Of a DNA stretch of 64,000 bases, positions 11,970-22,898 are shown piece by piece. Every line of letters begins with the position of its first letter. The first letter of the stretch is position 1. Source of the stretch: Cryptomeria japonica (Eukaryota > Streptophyta > Pinopsida > Cupressales > Cupressaceae); the NCBI RefSeq assembly GCF_030272615.1, contig NC_081413.1, positions 18,736,285 through 18,800,284 on the forward strand, given 5' to 3'. A program made the position numbers and the translations under genes. The notes under the pieces are model-generated. The model did not search any database, had not been told where the DNA came from, and was given only the letters and a program-made list of their open reading frames with translations.

Positions 11970-12036
11970 ACAGTGAACAACCACTTTGGCGGCACCTCGA
12001 GTAAGTGCGATGGTGAAAACCTGGCAAACAAGCGCC
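11970..12036 (+). repeat. Two degenerate GGTGAAAA-hairpin units in element A
   Basis: The units are CAGTGAACAA-CCACTTTGGCGG-CACC and CGATGGTGAAAA-CCTGGCAAACAAG-CGCC. They match, in the other order, units of element B at 20827-20977, where the central parts are better hairpins. Both lie shortly after the pol stop. Conservation between two divergent elements suggests a function; none is known to me. Confidence 0.6.
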
Positions 12037-12269
12037 ACTCGTAAAGGCTATGGATCCATTGTCTTTCAAACTTGTTGCGATTACATTCACTACATTCACT
12101 CATCCATCCATCCAAACCATGGCTCGTTATTGATCTACAATTAAAGATAGTACTTCATGCGTCTTGCATACCGCTTTTTCAGAGTCATGCCTAAAACTGG
12201 GGGCAATACCCTTAACCTATTCGATGGAAGTAGATTCCGCATTACTTGTGATTCATTGATTCTTCATTC

Positions 12270-12480
12270 AAAACTATCTCACAAAATCCAAAAACATTCA
12301 AAACTATCTCACAAAATCTAAAAACATTCAAAACTGTCTCTCCAAATACCAAAAACATTGGAAAATTATTTCACAAAATACCAAAAACATTCAAAACAAT
12401 CATCAAAATACCAAAAACATTGAAAAACTATCTCACAAAATCCAAAAACCTCAGAAAACATCAAACAAACAAAAACATGG
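12270..12480 (+). repeat. CCAAAAACATT tandem repeats, element A
   Basis: About six imperfect copies of a unit containing CAAAATNCCAAAAACATT follow each other at roughly 30-40 bp spacing. A similar row occurs in element D at 57290-57670, at the same place after pol. The reverse strand is open by chance (12366-12587), giving a repetitive Cys/Phe-rich frame that I do not take as a gene. Confidence 0.65.
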
Positions 12481-12970
12481 CAACACTTTGGATATACGAA
12501 TTTTTCAAAGCAGATACCACACAAACATGGTGAAATAATCAAACGATGACCACTTATCCAATCAACCAAACAATCAACATCAAACATGCAAACCGTCTAA
12601 ACAAGTATGCATCCTTCCTTACCAAAACAAAGACAAAATGACATTTTCTTTGACAAGAAAATTTTGTTTAAAGCTATCAAGTACTTGGTTGATTTGTAGT
12701 TTATTCATATCAGGTTCCTACATCATTGTTTGTGTATCTTGTCTGAATTATTCTGATAAAGTACTGGGGCATGTACTAATGGTGTCTACGTGAGAAGTTC
12801 ACTAAGATATGTGATCTTATGCGAAATACAGTCATGGATCACTATGGCTTGCTGACTACAGCGTATACCTCGACCATATGAGCATGAACCATTATCAAGA
12901 GTCCATATTCTTTATTCTTTATATATGTTTTTTGCTTATAGGTACTATAGACACCTAAAATTGTCATGTC

Positions 12971-13202
12971 TAATTAAATAAATATTTTATTTATTTAATT
13001 ATCTAAGCTTAATTCTTCTATTAATTAAATAAATCTTTATTTATTTAATTAATTCATTTATCCTCTTCTAGCCTTATTTCTCATTTAAATAAATACATTT
13101 ATTTATTTAAATTATCATTTTCCTAAATTAAATAAATATCTTATTTATTTAATTGATCCCACTTCTTCTATTAATTAAATAAATCTTTATTTATTTAATT
13201 AA
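12971..13202 (+). repeat. Five AT-rich palindromes in element B U3
   Basis: Near-perfect inverted repeats of about 30 bp lie at 12971-13001, 13021-13052, 13083-13112, 13125-13154 and 13171-13202. Each is built from arms like TTAATTAAATAAAT and ATTTATTTAATTAA around a 3-5 base centre. They are separated by short non-palindromic spacers. The same set is in the 3' LTR (23970-24205), and comparable rows occur in the LTRs of elements A and D. Confidence 0.85.
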
Positions 13203-13360
13203 TTCATTAACCTTTTCTACCCATGACACATGTCATTCATCTCTTAATTCATACACTACCTACCCTTTCATTATTTTATTATTTCTTTTACCTACCCTCT
13301 AATCATAGCCAACCTCCTTTTACACCTCTCAATCTTATCCCTCCATTTCATATGGTGTCT

Positions 13361-13370
13361 TATATATAAG
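13361..13370 (+). promoter_or_regulatory. TATA box of element B promoter
   Basis: TATATATAAG lies about 160 bp after the last U3 palindrome, ahead of a pyrimidine-rich stretch, the expected place for RNA polymerase II start in an LTR. The 3' LTR copy is at 24360-24369. Confidence 0.75.
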
Positions 13371-13735
13371 GAGATGCTTCCTTCATTATCAAACCCTAAT
13401 CAATCATCCTAATCATTTATGCTAATCATCTTTTATGCAATTGACTACACTACGATCCTACTTGCAACCACATTCCGTTCTTTGTTGAGCTCTTGTGCAT
13501 ATAAAATCTGAGAACAAATATATCAAGCAAGATCAATGGAGATAGGAAGAATGAAGATCAAAACCCTATTGGACATGTGATGGTATAATCTTTGTGATTT
13601 CATTTGATTTGCATTGTCTTAGGTAATCTTCATATGTTATGGTGGATCTTTTTTGTTGTTAGGCTAGGGTTTTGTGGTTGAATTCATTTAGCCTTTCAAT
13701 ATTGTTATTATTGTTATCCATTTTCACCATATACA

Positions 13736-13756
13736 TTTTGGCATGCCCGATGGGAC
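13736..13756 (+). promoter_or_regulatory. Element B primer-binding site
   Basis: TTGGCATGCCCGATGGGAC follows the 5' LTR with a two-base spacer. The position and the leading TGG (pairing with a tRNA CCA end) mark it as the primer-binding site. I cannot name the tRNA with certainty. Confidence 0.65.
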
Positions 13757-13839
13757 ATGGATTTTCGTTAGATCTGTGTTTTTTTCAGATTTTTCTAACC
13801 CTATATTGTTGTTTTGTAAAACAATTTGGAGAATAATCT

Positions 13840-14720
13840 TGTGCAGCTAGGGTTTTGGACACAAAATCAAGATCTTGGAGAGATTTGATCATATCTCACA
13901 AACGGATAGGAAATTTTGTACCAAATTTTTTTTATAGGTTGAAAAAAGTATCAGGAGCTCTCAATTCAAAATTCAGAATTTTTGGAGCATAGTTTCATTT
14001 TCTATGAATTTTTTATGAGTTTTCATAAAACATTAATTTTGAGAGCAAATGAGAGACTTTTTCGGATTTTCTTACATTTTTGGAAATCTCTCATAATTAT
14101 ACATAGGATCTATTCTTTGTGATTTTAATTTTGATGCAAAATATTTCCCTAAAAATTGGATCTTTAAAAATCAGAGTTTTTCCTTATTTTGATCAGATCT
14201 CACAAACAGCTTTAAATTTTGACATCAAAATTTTTGTGCAGGTTAGGAAAAGTATCCAAAAGATTCAGTAAAAATTGAGATTTTTTGGATCGATTTTGCA
14301 TTTTATATTAATTTTTTATGATTTATCATAAAAAATTAATTTTGAGAGCAAATTAGCGAATATTTTGGATTTTCTTACATTTTTGGAAATCTCTCAAAAT
14401 TATACATAGGATCTATTCTTTGTGATTTTAAATTTGATGCAAAATTATTCTTCAAAAATTAGATCTTTGAAAATTAGGGTTTTACATTATTTTACTCATA
14501 TCTCACAAACTGCTTGGATTTGTTGCAGAAACTTTTTTGTGCAAGTTTGGAAGACCATCCAGACTCTCCAGTAAAAATTTCAATTTTTTTGGATCGATTT
14601 TGCATTTTATATGAATTTGTTATGTTTTTCATAAAAAATTAATTTTTGGAGCAAATTAGCAAATTTTTTGGATTTTCTTACATTTCTGGAAATCTCTTGA
14701 AATTTTACAGGTGGTCTTTT
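13840..14720 (+). repeat. Three tandem ~300 bp repeats in element B leader
   Basis: Anchor ATCTCACAAAC recurs at 13893, 14197 and 14500, a period of about 303 bp. Each copy also has TTTTCTTACATTT-TGGAAATCTCT and a TTTTGGA(T/G)C-GATTTTGCATTT block. Copies are diverged by many substitutions. No reading frame is conserved, so the repeats are noncoding. Confidence 0.8.
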
Positions 14721-15560
14721 TTTATCATGAATCAGATCTTTGAATTGGTCAACAAAACGCATTGTTGAAGACCCCTATTTCACAAAGTCTTTTGGATCTA
14801 AAATTTACCTAACTTGTGTGCTTGCAGGAAGAGGTGATTATTTCAAACAATCCAAACTACTAATAAATCTTTGTTGCAGGTCCTTGGCAAGGGTTTTTGG
14901 ATTTTTATTGTGTGCCTTGTTTTCATAGACTAGCAAACACTTCAATTGGTGCACTAAAATTGAATCATTGTCTTTTGTGTCTTGAGCAATAGGCTCTTTT
15001 TGTTTAATCTTTAGAGGGCCTGTCTTCCTATGTGGTCATTAGGACTACTAGTGAGAAGAGAATGACCCAAGTGGTAGCGAGGAAAACCCACCTCTTCCAA
15101 ACCACTATAAACAAATGTATTCATGGTGAAAACTATGGATAACGTGTGCCGATTAGTTCATACCGACACTATGTCTCCCCATAAACCCGTGTGATCAAAT
15201 TTATTTGATCAGTTGTAGGACGTAACCCCTACCGGCTGGGAGCCTTCTGTATTTACAGAGCTGAAAGTGTCGCATGTATGGCCACATGAGCGGATGCCCT
15301 TACTAGCACCTTTTTGTTTTAGAAGCCCAAATCCTTCTAGTTGTTGGGGCAGGAGGTCGGACCTTTGGTAGCGGCCCACACACATACGGTTCTTAGTAGA
15401 GATACAAAGTTCGCCATGGGGAGTTTTCATGGGGACTGATGCTTGGCTGACCCGAGAAGTGAGTGCCGAGGGTGGAGCCAGTGAGGTCAAGCATCTAAGT
15501 ATCCGCTCTGAATAGCATAGCCTCGGGGGTAAAACCCCATGTGGGATCAACAACTATTGT
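14721..15560 (+). other. Element B leader, structured block
   Basis: The stretch from about 14990 to 15560 is less AT-rich than its surroundings and holds no supported gene. A sub-block near 15447-15475 (CCGAGAAGTGAGTGCCGAG, then GTGGAGCCAGTG) has a counterpart in element D's leader near 37010-37044, so it is conserved between families. It may be RNA structure for packaging or translation (inference). The minus-strand frame 15209-15553 appears to be chance. Confidence 0.5.
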
Positions 15561-15838
15561 CTTGGTGAGCCATAAGAATTGTGCTTGACTTATGTTAAAC
15601 ATTCAAAACATTCAAGACCAAACAGCAAAACATTGTGTCTTTCGTGTCTTCAAGTGTATGCAAAACATTTTTACATCAAACAACACACTTTTCTTGGAGT
15701 CATTTTGAGTCTAGACACTTGCAAACATTGGGTCTTCATCAACACTGTGTCCTCTTGTCACGAAAATCAGTCAAACAGTCAGATTTGGTCACAACAAAAC
15801 AACTTCATAGATTGGAAAAATTACACAAAATTTGCAGA

Positions 15839-16140
15839 AACGCGTTTGTGTCGGGCATAATAGCGTCTGTTTTATCTAGCCATGTCTGTGAAGGACAGAA
15901 TCGCGTCTGTGTTCCAACAGTCAACATTGCATTTGGCAAACAAAAAATTTTCAGAAGCACGTCTGTGTCGAGAAACCGCATCTGTGAAGTATACAGGCGT
16001 GTCTGTGTCCGGAATTGAAAAACTGTTACAGTCCAGCAAACATAAACAAAAAAATCTCAGAAGCGCATCTGTGTTAAACAGAGCAGTGCCTATGTCGGGA
16101 AACCACGTCTGTGAAGTATACAGGCGCGTTTGTGTCCAGA
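15839..16140 (+). repeat. GCGTCTGTGT motif array in element B leader
   Basis: About ten variants of GCGTCTGTGTC are scattered here, for example GCGTTTGTGTC (15842), GCGTCTGTGTT (15903), CACGTCTGTGTC (15959), GGCGTGTCTGTGTC (16001) and GGCGCGTTTGTGTC (16123). Part of the array is a duplicated block of about 110 bp starting near 15953 and 16058, each ending in GAATTGAAAAACTGTT and CAGTCCAGCAAAC. The same motif, reversed on this strand, fills part of the antisense intron at 23325-23420. Confidence 0.8.
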
Positions 16141-16627
16141 ATTGAAAAACTGTTGCAGTCCAGCAAACAAACACAGTCAGTTTCGGAATTCTTGAGCTTC
16201 CTAGGTCATTTCTCCAGGGTTTCATTTAGCATTCAACCTGTCTTTGGGTCTCACAAAGTCCATCATTGCTTTACATCTCATTTTACATTCACACTTGTCT
16301 AAACTTGAGTCAAAAAGTCACTTGCTTGTCCTCATCATACTTTGTCAACACACTACATACAACAACACTTTGCTAAGTGGTCCCTCATCAAGGTTTCTTA
16401 CCTTTGGGTCTCATTTGGTTTTACTTAGAGTCAAGGTCAACTTACCTCATCAAGAGAAACTATCCTCTCTTTGGAAGTTACACCTACTCTACTACATACA
16501 TACTTGGTCTTACACTTTGGACATTGCAAGTACACTTCAGACTCATTTACATTCCATTCAACTCTTGGTCTTCCATACTCTTTCCATTTTTCATCTAGTC
16601 TCTCACATCTCGGTCAATACCTAGTTC

Positions 16628-19548
16628 ATGGTTGAAACCCGTCTTCAAAAATCTAGGAGAGAAACTAAAGAGGCTCAAGAGTCCGCAAACATGAGTTCTT
16701 ATGAGTATGACAATGATATCTTTTTCAATTCTGATCATACTACATTACCTGACATGGATGTCTATAGAAACATTCCAAATGTTAAGAACATGGACACTAT
16801 AAACAACAATGCTACACACAATGACAATGTGACAACTTTTCAGTACATTCAGCAGATGTGGAAGAATCCATTATGAATCCCCATTTCAATCGATTGGTTG
16901 AGGAAATAATGAGAAGGGATAGACAATACTTCTTACAAATGATGGCACAAAGTGGAGCCAAGATACCTCATGATTTTGACATGTCTCAAATAATGGAACA
17001 TAGACCTTTGCAACAACCTCACTCCAATATGGATCAAAGGAGACCTAATAGTGGAGGAAATAGAGGACCACATATGGTACCTGAATCACCATCAGCTTTG
17101 CTTCAAAAACCAGAGGTCCCACATACACATGGTCAAACATATGATACCCACCTTCGCAGACCATTATGGAAGTCTTATGCAGACAAATATGCTCAATCAC
17201 ATACCAATGCTAAGGATCAACCACCAAAGCAATTGGATATTCAAAGGCATGCTCAAAATTTGGACACAAGGAAACCTCGTGTCAAATTTGGGGGTAACAC
17301 ATTAGAACATGACATGCCTGTAGAGTATGGTATACATGGACAAAATAGATATTTCGTTCCTCAACATGAATCTATACCAAGTGCTCCATATATGTAGCAT
17401 CACTATAGACCTCCTCCATATGAACATGTGTATGATCAATATCATCCATATATGCAACATGCTCCTCCTCCAATTGGTGCCTCAAGCATGGGGTATGGTC
17501 CAAGAAGTCCATCTCCACCTAAGAGCAATTTGGAGCAACAAATAAGGGACTTACAAAAGAAAATGGAGGACATAAATACACCGAAGCCAACATACACAAT
17601 GAGAGACATATGTCCTTATCCATTTGACAAGAGCATTCCAATGCCTCCATTTCCTACACATTTTGTGATGCCTAAATTTGACAAGTATAGAGGAAAAGGG
17701 GATCCTAAGGCGTACATAAGACAGTTTTTCATAGCTTGCATTGAGGTAGCAGCAGAAGAGACATATTTGATGAGATTATTCCCACAAAGCTTAGGTGATC
17801 AAGCTATGGAATGGTTCTCCCAACTTCCACCTGGAATTAAGTCATGGGGTGACTTAGCAGAGGCATTTATTCAACATTTCTCCTACAACATAGAGACAGA
17901 CATATCAGTCACTACTTTGTGCAATACTAAGCAAAAAGAGGGAGAATCTTTTGCATCATTTTTACAAAAATGGAGAAATCTAGCCAGCAGATGCTCTTGT
18001 GAAATTCTACAAAAACAAATGGTAGAAATTTTCACACAAAATGTTAACAATGACATTGGTTATGATCTAAGGAAAGCTTGTTTGTCCACCTTCAAGGATG
18101 TCATTGAAAAAGGCTTAGCAACAAAAAAGGTCCTAATTGAACAAGGAGTCATCAAGATATTCAAGGAAAACAAAGATGACTTTAAAGGAAAAGACAAGCC
18201 AAGATTTGGGAATAAAAACAAGAACACAGTCAATGATGGTGTTGTTGATGCCAACACAGTGCGACCCAAAGTCATCTTTTTAGGATCAAGTTCTACAAAC
18301 AATCAAGTGAATACTCAAACAACTTCCAGATCACGAAGGAAGTACACTCCATTGGGAGAACCACTTGAGTCAGTTTTTAAGAAGCTTGTGGCAAACAAGG
18401 TAATCACTATTCCAGATTTTCCGCCATATGAACCAAAGGTTAAACCAAATTGGTGGAATGATGATGAGTATTGTGAATTTCATAAGAGCAAGGGTCATAA
18501 GATAGGAAATTGTCATCGACTGAAGAACATCATACAAGATCTCATTGATAGAGGTGACATTGAGATTGAGGGACATTCGTCTAATCAAGAACATGAGATG
18601 TTCAAGGAACCATTCCCAAAACATGACAAGGGAAAAGCTAAAGTCACAGAGGATCAAACCAACTATACTAGAGAATCTTACAATTATGATTCAACTATTA
18701 ATCACATTTCAATGGACAATTGTGTCTCTACCATTATCATCAAGGACAAAGCGTCTGAGAATTCTACTCAGAGACCCAGGATTGTCCTAAAAGGTGTTGG
18801 ATCTTCTTCTGAACCTACCTTTGAATGTCATGTTACAACCCGTCAAGGTAAAATCACTTTGCAAGGTGCTCCAACTAAAAACATAGCTTCTTCATCAACC
18901 AAACCTGAGTATGACCTTGTAGAACAATTAGGGAAGACACCTGCGCTCATCTCCATTCTTGAGCTCCTACGCATATCCCCCGCTCATAAAGCCATTCTTG
19001 ACAAAATCTTGAGAGATACTGCTATTCCTACTGATCTAAACGTGGACCAGTTTCAAGCCATGGTGGGATACCTTTCCATTCCACACTCCCTTACATTCAC
19101 AGAAGCCGATGATGCCTCTGTAAGTCAGTCACATAATGCACCATTACACATTGAAGCCTTCATACACAAACATAGAATCAAACGAGTCCTGATAGATGGA
19201 GGAGCAGGTCTAAATATTTGTACATTGAGCACAATTAAACAATTGGGATATGCTGATAAAGCTGTGAATTCTACAAACAAAATCACCATCAAGGCATATG
19301 ATGATGAAGAGCGTTCATCCAAGGGCACAGTCACCTTACCTCTCAGAGTCGGGCCGGTTACAAAGGATGTGGTTTGTCAAGTCCTAGACCTAGATCTCAC
19401 ATACAATATATTACTAGGACGTCCTTGGATTCATGAGATGAGTGTAGTCCCATCTACATATCATCGATGTATCAAGTTTCCACACAATGGAGTTGAAGTG
19501 ACTGTCAAAGCTGATCCTAACCCATTCATATATTGCAACAATCTATGA
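16628..19548 (+). pseudogene. Element B gag-protease, nearly open
   Basis: The polyprotein starts MVETRLQKSRRETKEAQ at 16628. A frame change near 16850-16876 and a TAG at 17395-17397 are the only lesions; from 17398 the frame is open for over 700 codons. Visible parts: YTMRDICPYPFDKS block, retrotransposon-gag domain (about 17640-18130; FDKYRGKGDPKAYI, LFPQSL, WFSQLP), basic linker, a Cys-His motif C-x2-H-x3-GH-x4-C near 18474-18515, and a retropepsin domain (RVLIDGGAGLNI near 19175, LLGRPWI near 19410) with a D-G-G centre. It stops right after the protease at 19546. This is the best-preserved coding region here and could supply Gag. Confidence 0.88.
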
Positions 19549-20739
19549 CCTAGATTAGAAATAACAATACCAGTCAATCAAGAAGCTATTCCTTCATCAG
19601 CATATGTTGATCCAGAATCCTTGAAAGCTTCTACATCAAAACAAGTAGAGATCAAAGAAAATTTCAAGATTAAAGACCTTGGATGTGGTGAGTATATTTT
19701 TCATGTTGATCAACTCCCACTATCTCCTAAGGTATTCAGTCAACAAGAACAATCTATAAATAATTTGCAAGGAATTGGGTACGAAGCACCTAGTGTTGTG
19801 GCTACTAAGTCTGAATGCAAATCTCCTCTAGTGGTGCAAGCAACTCTTGATATCAATAGTCCTAAGAGTGGTTCCAACGAAGAATCTATTAAGCATATCG
19901 CCAGCCCTCTTGATAACTCACATAGCTTTACCATATCATCCACTCATTCCATTTCCACTCCACTTCTAGACTTGGATCAACAAGAATTACAAAAGCCCTT
20001 ACTCATTGGGGATCAAAAATCAAGCTTTCAAAAGAAAAATCTAAAAGTCAAAACTAAAGAAAAGTCCTTCAGTCCAAATCAAAATCAAAAGCTATTGGAC
20101 TCTGCAAAAATCAAATTCAAGGATAAAAATCCTATAAAAGAAAAAGAGCAAGAGTTGATCTCCCCTAATATCAAAATAACTGGGGGCAAAAATTCTACAA
20201 TTTCAAGTCAAAAAGAACACTTGTTGATCCTAAGTCTCCATCATGCCATCCTACTTTCACTTCTTTTCGCAATCATAAGCCTTCATCACTCATCTACTTG
20301 TTCCACACATCCCTTCCCTTCTGGCGATACATCATGGACCTTTAATGGAGCTACCTCAAGGGACTTTGTTATCAGGGATGCCCAAACTTCTTTAGGTGAC
20401 ACGCATACGGGCCTGTGTAGTCCACACACTAGTAATTCTATCTCAATTCCTTCATCAAGGAAGACAGTCACTCGAGCTACACATCATTCAATCAAGGAAC
20501 AATGCAGCTACAATCACAAGGTCAAGCCTCGCACATTTGAGGTAGGTGACTTAGTTCTCAGAGAAAATCCTAAAAATCAACAAGACAAAGAGAAGAAGGG
20601 CAAGTTTGAACCAAATTGACTTGGTCCTTACATCATTACAGTAGCATATGGATCTAGTGCATATCAACTTTCAACTACAGAAGGTGAACCTTTGGAGGAT
20701 CCTATCAACAGCATGCACCTTCACAGGTTCTACACATAG
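19549..20739 (+). pseudogene. Element B post-protease linker fused to integrase tail; pol core deleted
   Basis: A frame of 332 codons (19621-20619) begins with IKDLGCGEYIF, which matches element D's post-protease segment (51545 on). It then runs through Ser/Lys-rich low-complexity sequence with no match to RT, RNase H or integrase core. From about 20460 it becomes the integrase C-terminal part: HKVKPRTFEVGDLVLREN, a TGA at 20617, then LGPYIIT, GSSAYQLSTTEGE and MHLHRFYT with stop at 20737-20739. G-patch, RT, both RNase H domains and the integrase core are absent, about 3.5 kb compared with A or D. Deletion with partial replacement by unrelated sequence is my reading. Confidence 0.7.
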
Positions 20740-20826
20740 CTCTTCAGAGTATCCTAATTCAAAAATACAAAAAAAATTCAAAAAATTCAAAAATACAAAA
20801 AAATTATAAAACAAAAAAATTGTTAC

Positions 20827-20977
20827 TTGGTGAAAACCTGGCAAACAGGCGCCTTGTGACACAAAAAAAACATTGAAAAATTGAAAAAAGTAAAGAGAAA
20901 TAATTTGGTCCAATGGTGAAAACCACTTCGGTGGTGCCCTGGGCAAGTACCATGGTGAAAACTGGGTCACCAGCGCC
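20827..20977 (+). repeat. Three GGTGAAAA-hairpin-CGCC units in element B
   Basis: Units: TTGGTGAAAA + CCTG-GCAAA-CAGG + CGCC (20827-20853); ATGGTGAAAA + CCAC-TTCG-GTGG + TGCC (20913-20938); ATGGTGAAAA + CTGG-GTCA-CCAG + CGCC (20952-20977). The flanks are constant while the central hairpins differ in sequence but keep a 4 bp stem; one has a TTCG loop. The array starts about 90 bp after the pol stop. Element A has two related units. Confidence 0.75.
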
Positions 20978-22550
20978 ATGTGTAGAGACATTGCTCCTCC
21001 CTCCTTTAGGATTCTCTTTCATCACTTCACTTTGAACACACTCACGACCAATTCATCCATAGTAAACTTACCCATTCCCATCATGGCTTGTTATTGATCT
21101 CCCTAAGATTGGTTAGCCATTCATAATAAACCTCCCTTTTCATCCCTTTCCATCCATAATAAATAAGATCCTATCTGTGGCTAAGGCAAAATCCTATGTC
21201 TAGTAATGGGTGTGGAACTGAGAACATCACATGTTTCGAGGAGTACAGTTTCTTCCAGCTTCCTTCAATCTATCCACGCACAATCCACAATAAAGCAACA
21301 TTTGCTTCACAAATCCACAATAAAGTTTCATCTTCTCCACAATAAAGTATCAGTTTCATGGATTCAGTCAGTTTCAGATGAGACACATCAGCAACAATGG
21401 GCTTCAACAAATCAAATCTTTCAACAAACTCAGACAACATTATGGTTCAGTGCTATCTATCCTTTCTGTGAAAGTAAACATTGTGACCACAATCAAATAA
21501 TACTTATACAGGTGACAAGAGACACTAAACTTGAGGACTACAGTGGGTGTTGGTGTCGAGTCTTGGTTTTCTTTTGATTTTATCTTTCTGGTGACATGTC
21601 TTTTAGCTTTTCCAAGATGTCTTTGACTAGAGATTCTATCTCCAAGATGTCTTTGACTAGAAAGGCGAGGATGGGGTATTGTCACCTATTTGTATTTTCT
21701 ATCTGTGGATTGTCTCTTAGTAATTCTATGACTTGTCCAAGGATATGAGGACACTATGAGTCTAGTATGAATTGGGGCATTCCTTGTTTGTGACTGTCTT
21801 ATCTCCATGCAAATAGGTACAATGACTTTTTGGGTCGAACATATGCCTCGATTGTCATAACCTATTTTGCCATAATAAAGCTCAATGATGATAACGCACA
21901 AGAAGCTCTTTCACTTTCATATCTTCTATCTTTCATTCCCCCTTTCTTGATTGACTTCCATCATCCTTCTTGAGTCCGCGTAGCCTACTATCACATGACT
22001 GAGTATAATGACACACCAAAAACATTTGCATTTCATGTAGCTGCACCTACATTACCACATATAAGCATTTCATACATACATATAGATATCACAACTGCAT
22101 CACATCCTGCACACAACACCTGTTAGCACAATTTACATTTGCATTATCATATTCATCTGCATTCCTTACATTCACATTTGCATCATGCATACACATATAA
22201 AACATAAACGAACAAAAAAAAAATATTGCATTGCATCATATACATATTTGCATCCATATCATAAGCATCACATAAGAACATCTCATCACATAGGTACACA
22301 TGCATATAGCTGCCGCAAAGATGAATTATCTCATATATATATATAAAGTGTCATGATACAATGATGTCAAAATCATATGGCTACAATCACCAGCAGGTGT
22401 CTACATCATTATACAAAATGGTACAAAACTGATACAGAGGAACTCACTGATCACTCCTGCCAACACTATTGGTAGTGCTAATCCTATCCTTGTCATGGTA
22501 TCCCATGCCACATGTCCCACCCTCATCTCCAGTCTTGGATCCTAGAGCAC
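20978..22550 (+). other. Element B 3' noncoding region
   Basis: No gene is supported in this stretch. It holds AT-rich sequence, a short direct repeat of about 25 bp (TCCAAGATGTCTTTGACTAG, near 21613 and 21642), AATAAAGCTCAATGATGA at 21874-21891 (shared with A and D), and a CAT-rich low-complexity part (about 22010-22330). On the minus strand 22550-22400 still resembles the continuing PMD protein with stops. Confidence 0.6.
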
Positions 22551-22898
22551 TCATCTAAGGGCATCCCTGTCTCCATCTCGATCATACAGAATCAGCTCCC
22601 CATCAATCAGTATCCGCATAATCCTATATACATCCTCCAGGGTGACTGTCATCTCACCCATCGGCAGATGAAACGTGCACGTCTCAGAGTGCCATCTCTC
22701 AGCCAGCGCAGTCAGCAAACCCATGTTTGCCTGAAACTCAGGCACATATAGCACATGTCTCAAACCCATCTCCTCGATGGCAGCTCTGTCCTCGAGCGAC
22801 AACTCAGGTCGCAACCTCTGCGTCGACGGGAATCTCTCCCGTGACTCTAGCATCGGCAAATACTCCTGCAGTCAAACAACTCAATCATGTCAGTTATA

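Larger units (their letters stand above)
11826..12945 (+). other. Element A post-pol noncoding region, first part
   Basis: The first 28 bases complete element A's pol frame (stop TAA at 11851-11853). The rest has no gene. It holds the paired GGTGAAAA-hairpin units at 11970-12036, a row of CCAAAAACATT repeats at about 12270-12480, and unremarkable AT-rich sequence up to the GGTAC duplicated by the insertion of element B. Parts align with the same region of B (CATGGCT-GTTATTGATCT at about 12118 and 21082). Confidence 0.7.
12946..13735 (+). repeat. Element B 5' LTR
   Basis: It starts TATAGACACC (the first G of TG mutated to A) where the 3' copy has TGTAGACACC, and ends ATATACA. U3 has five AT-rich palindromes (12971-13202). 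A TATA box lies at 13361-13370. Downstream are plant-like leader features such as AAACCCTAATC. A solo copy of this LTR sits reversed at 43883-44651. Confidence 0.93.

Noticed and set aside
15209-15553. 114-codon minus-strand frame in element B leader
   Set aside because: No recognisable domain; it lies in a block conserved with D at the nucleotide level but not as protein.
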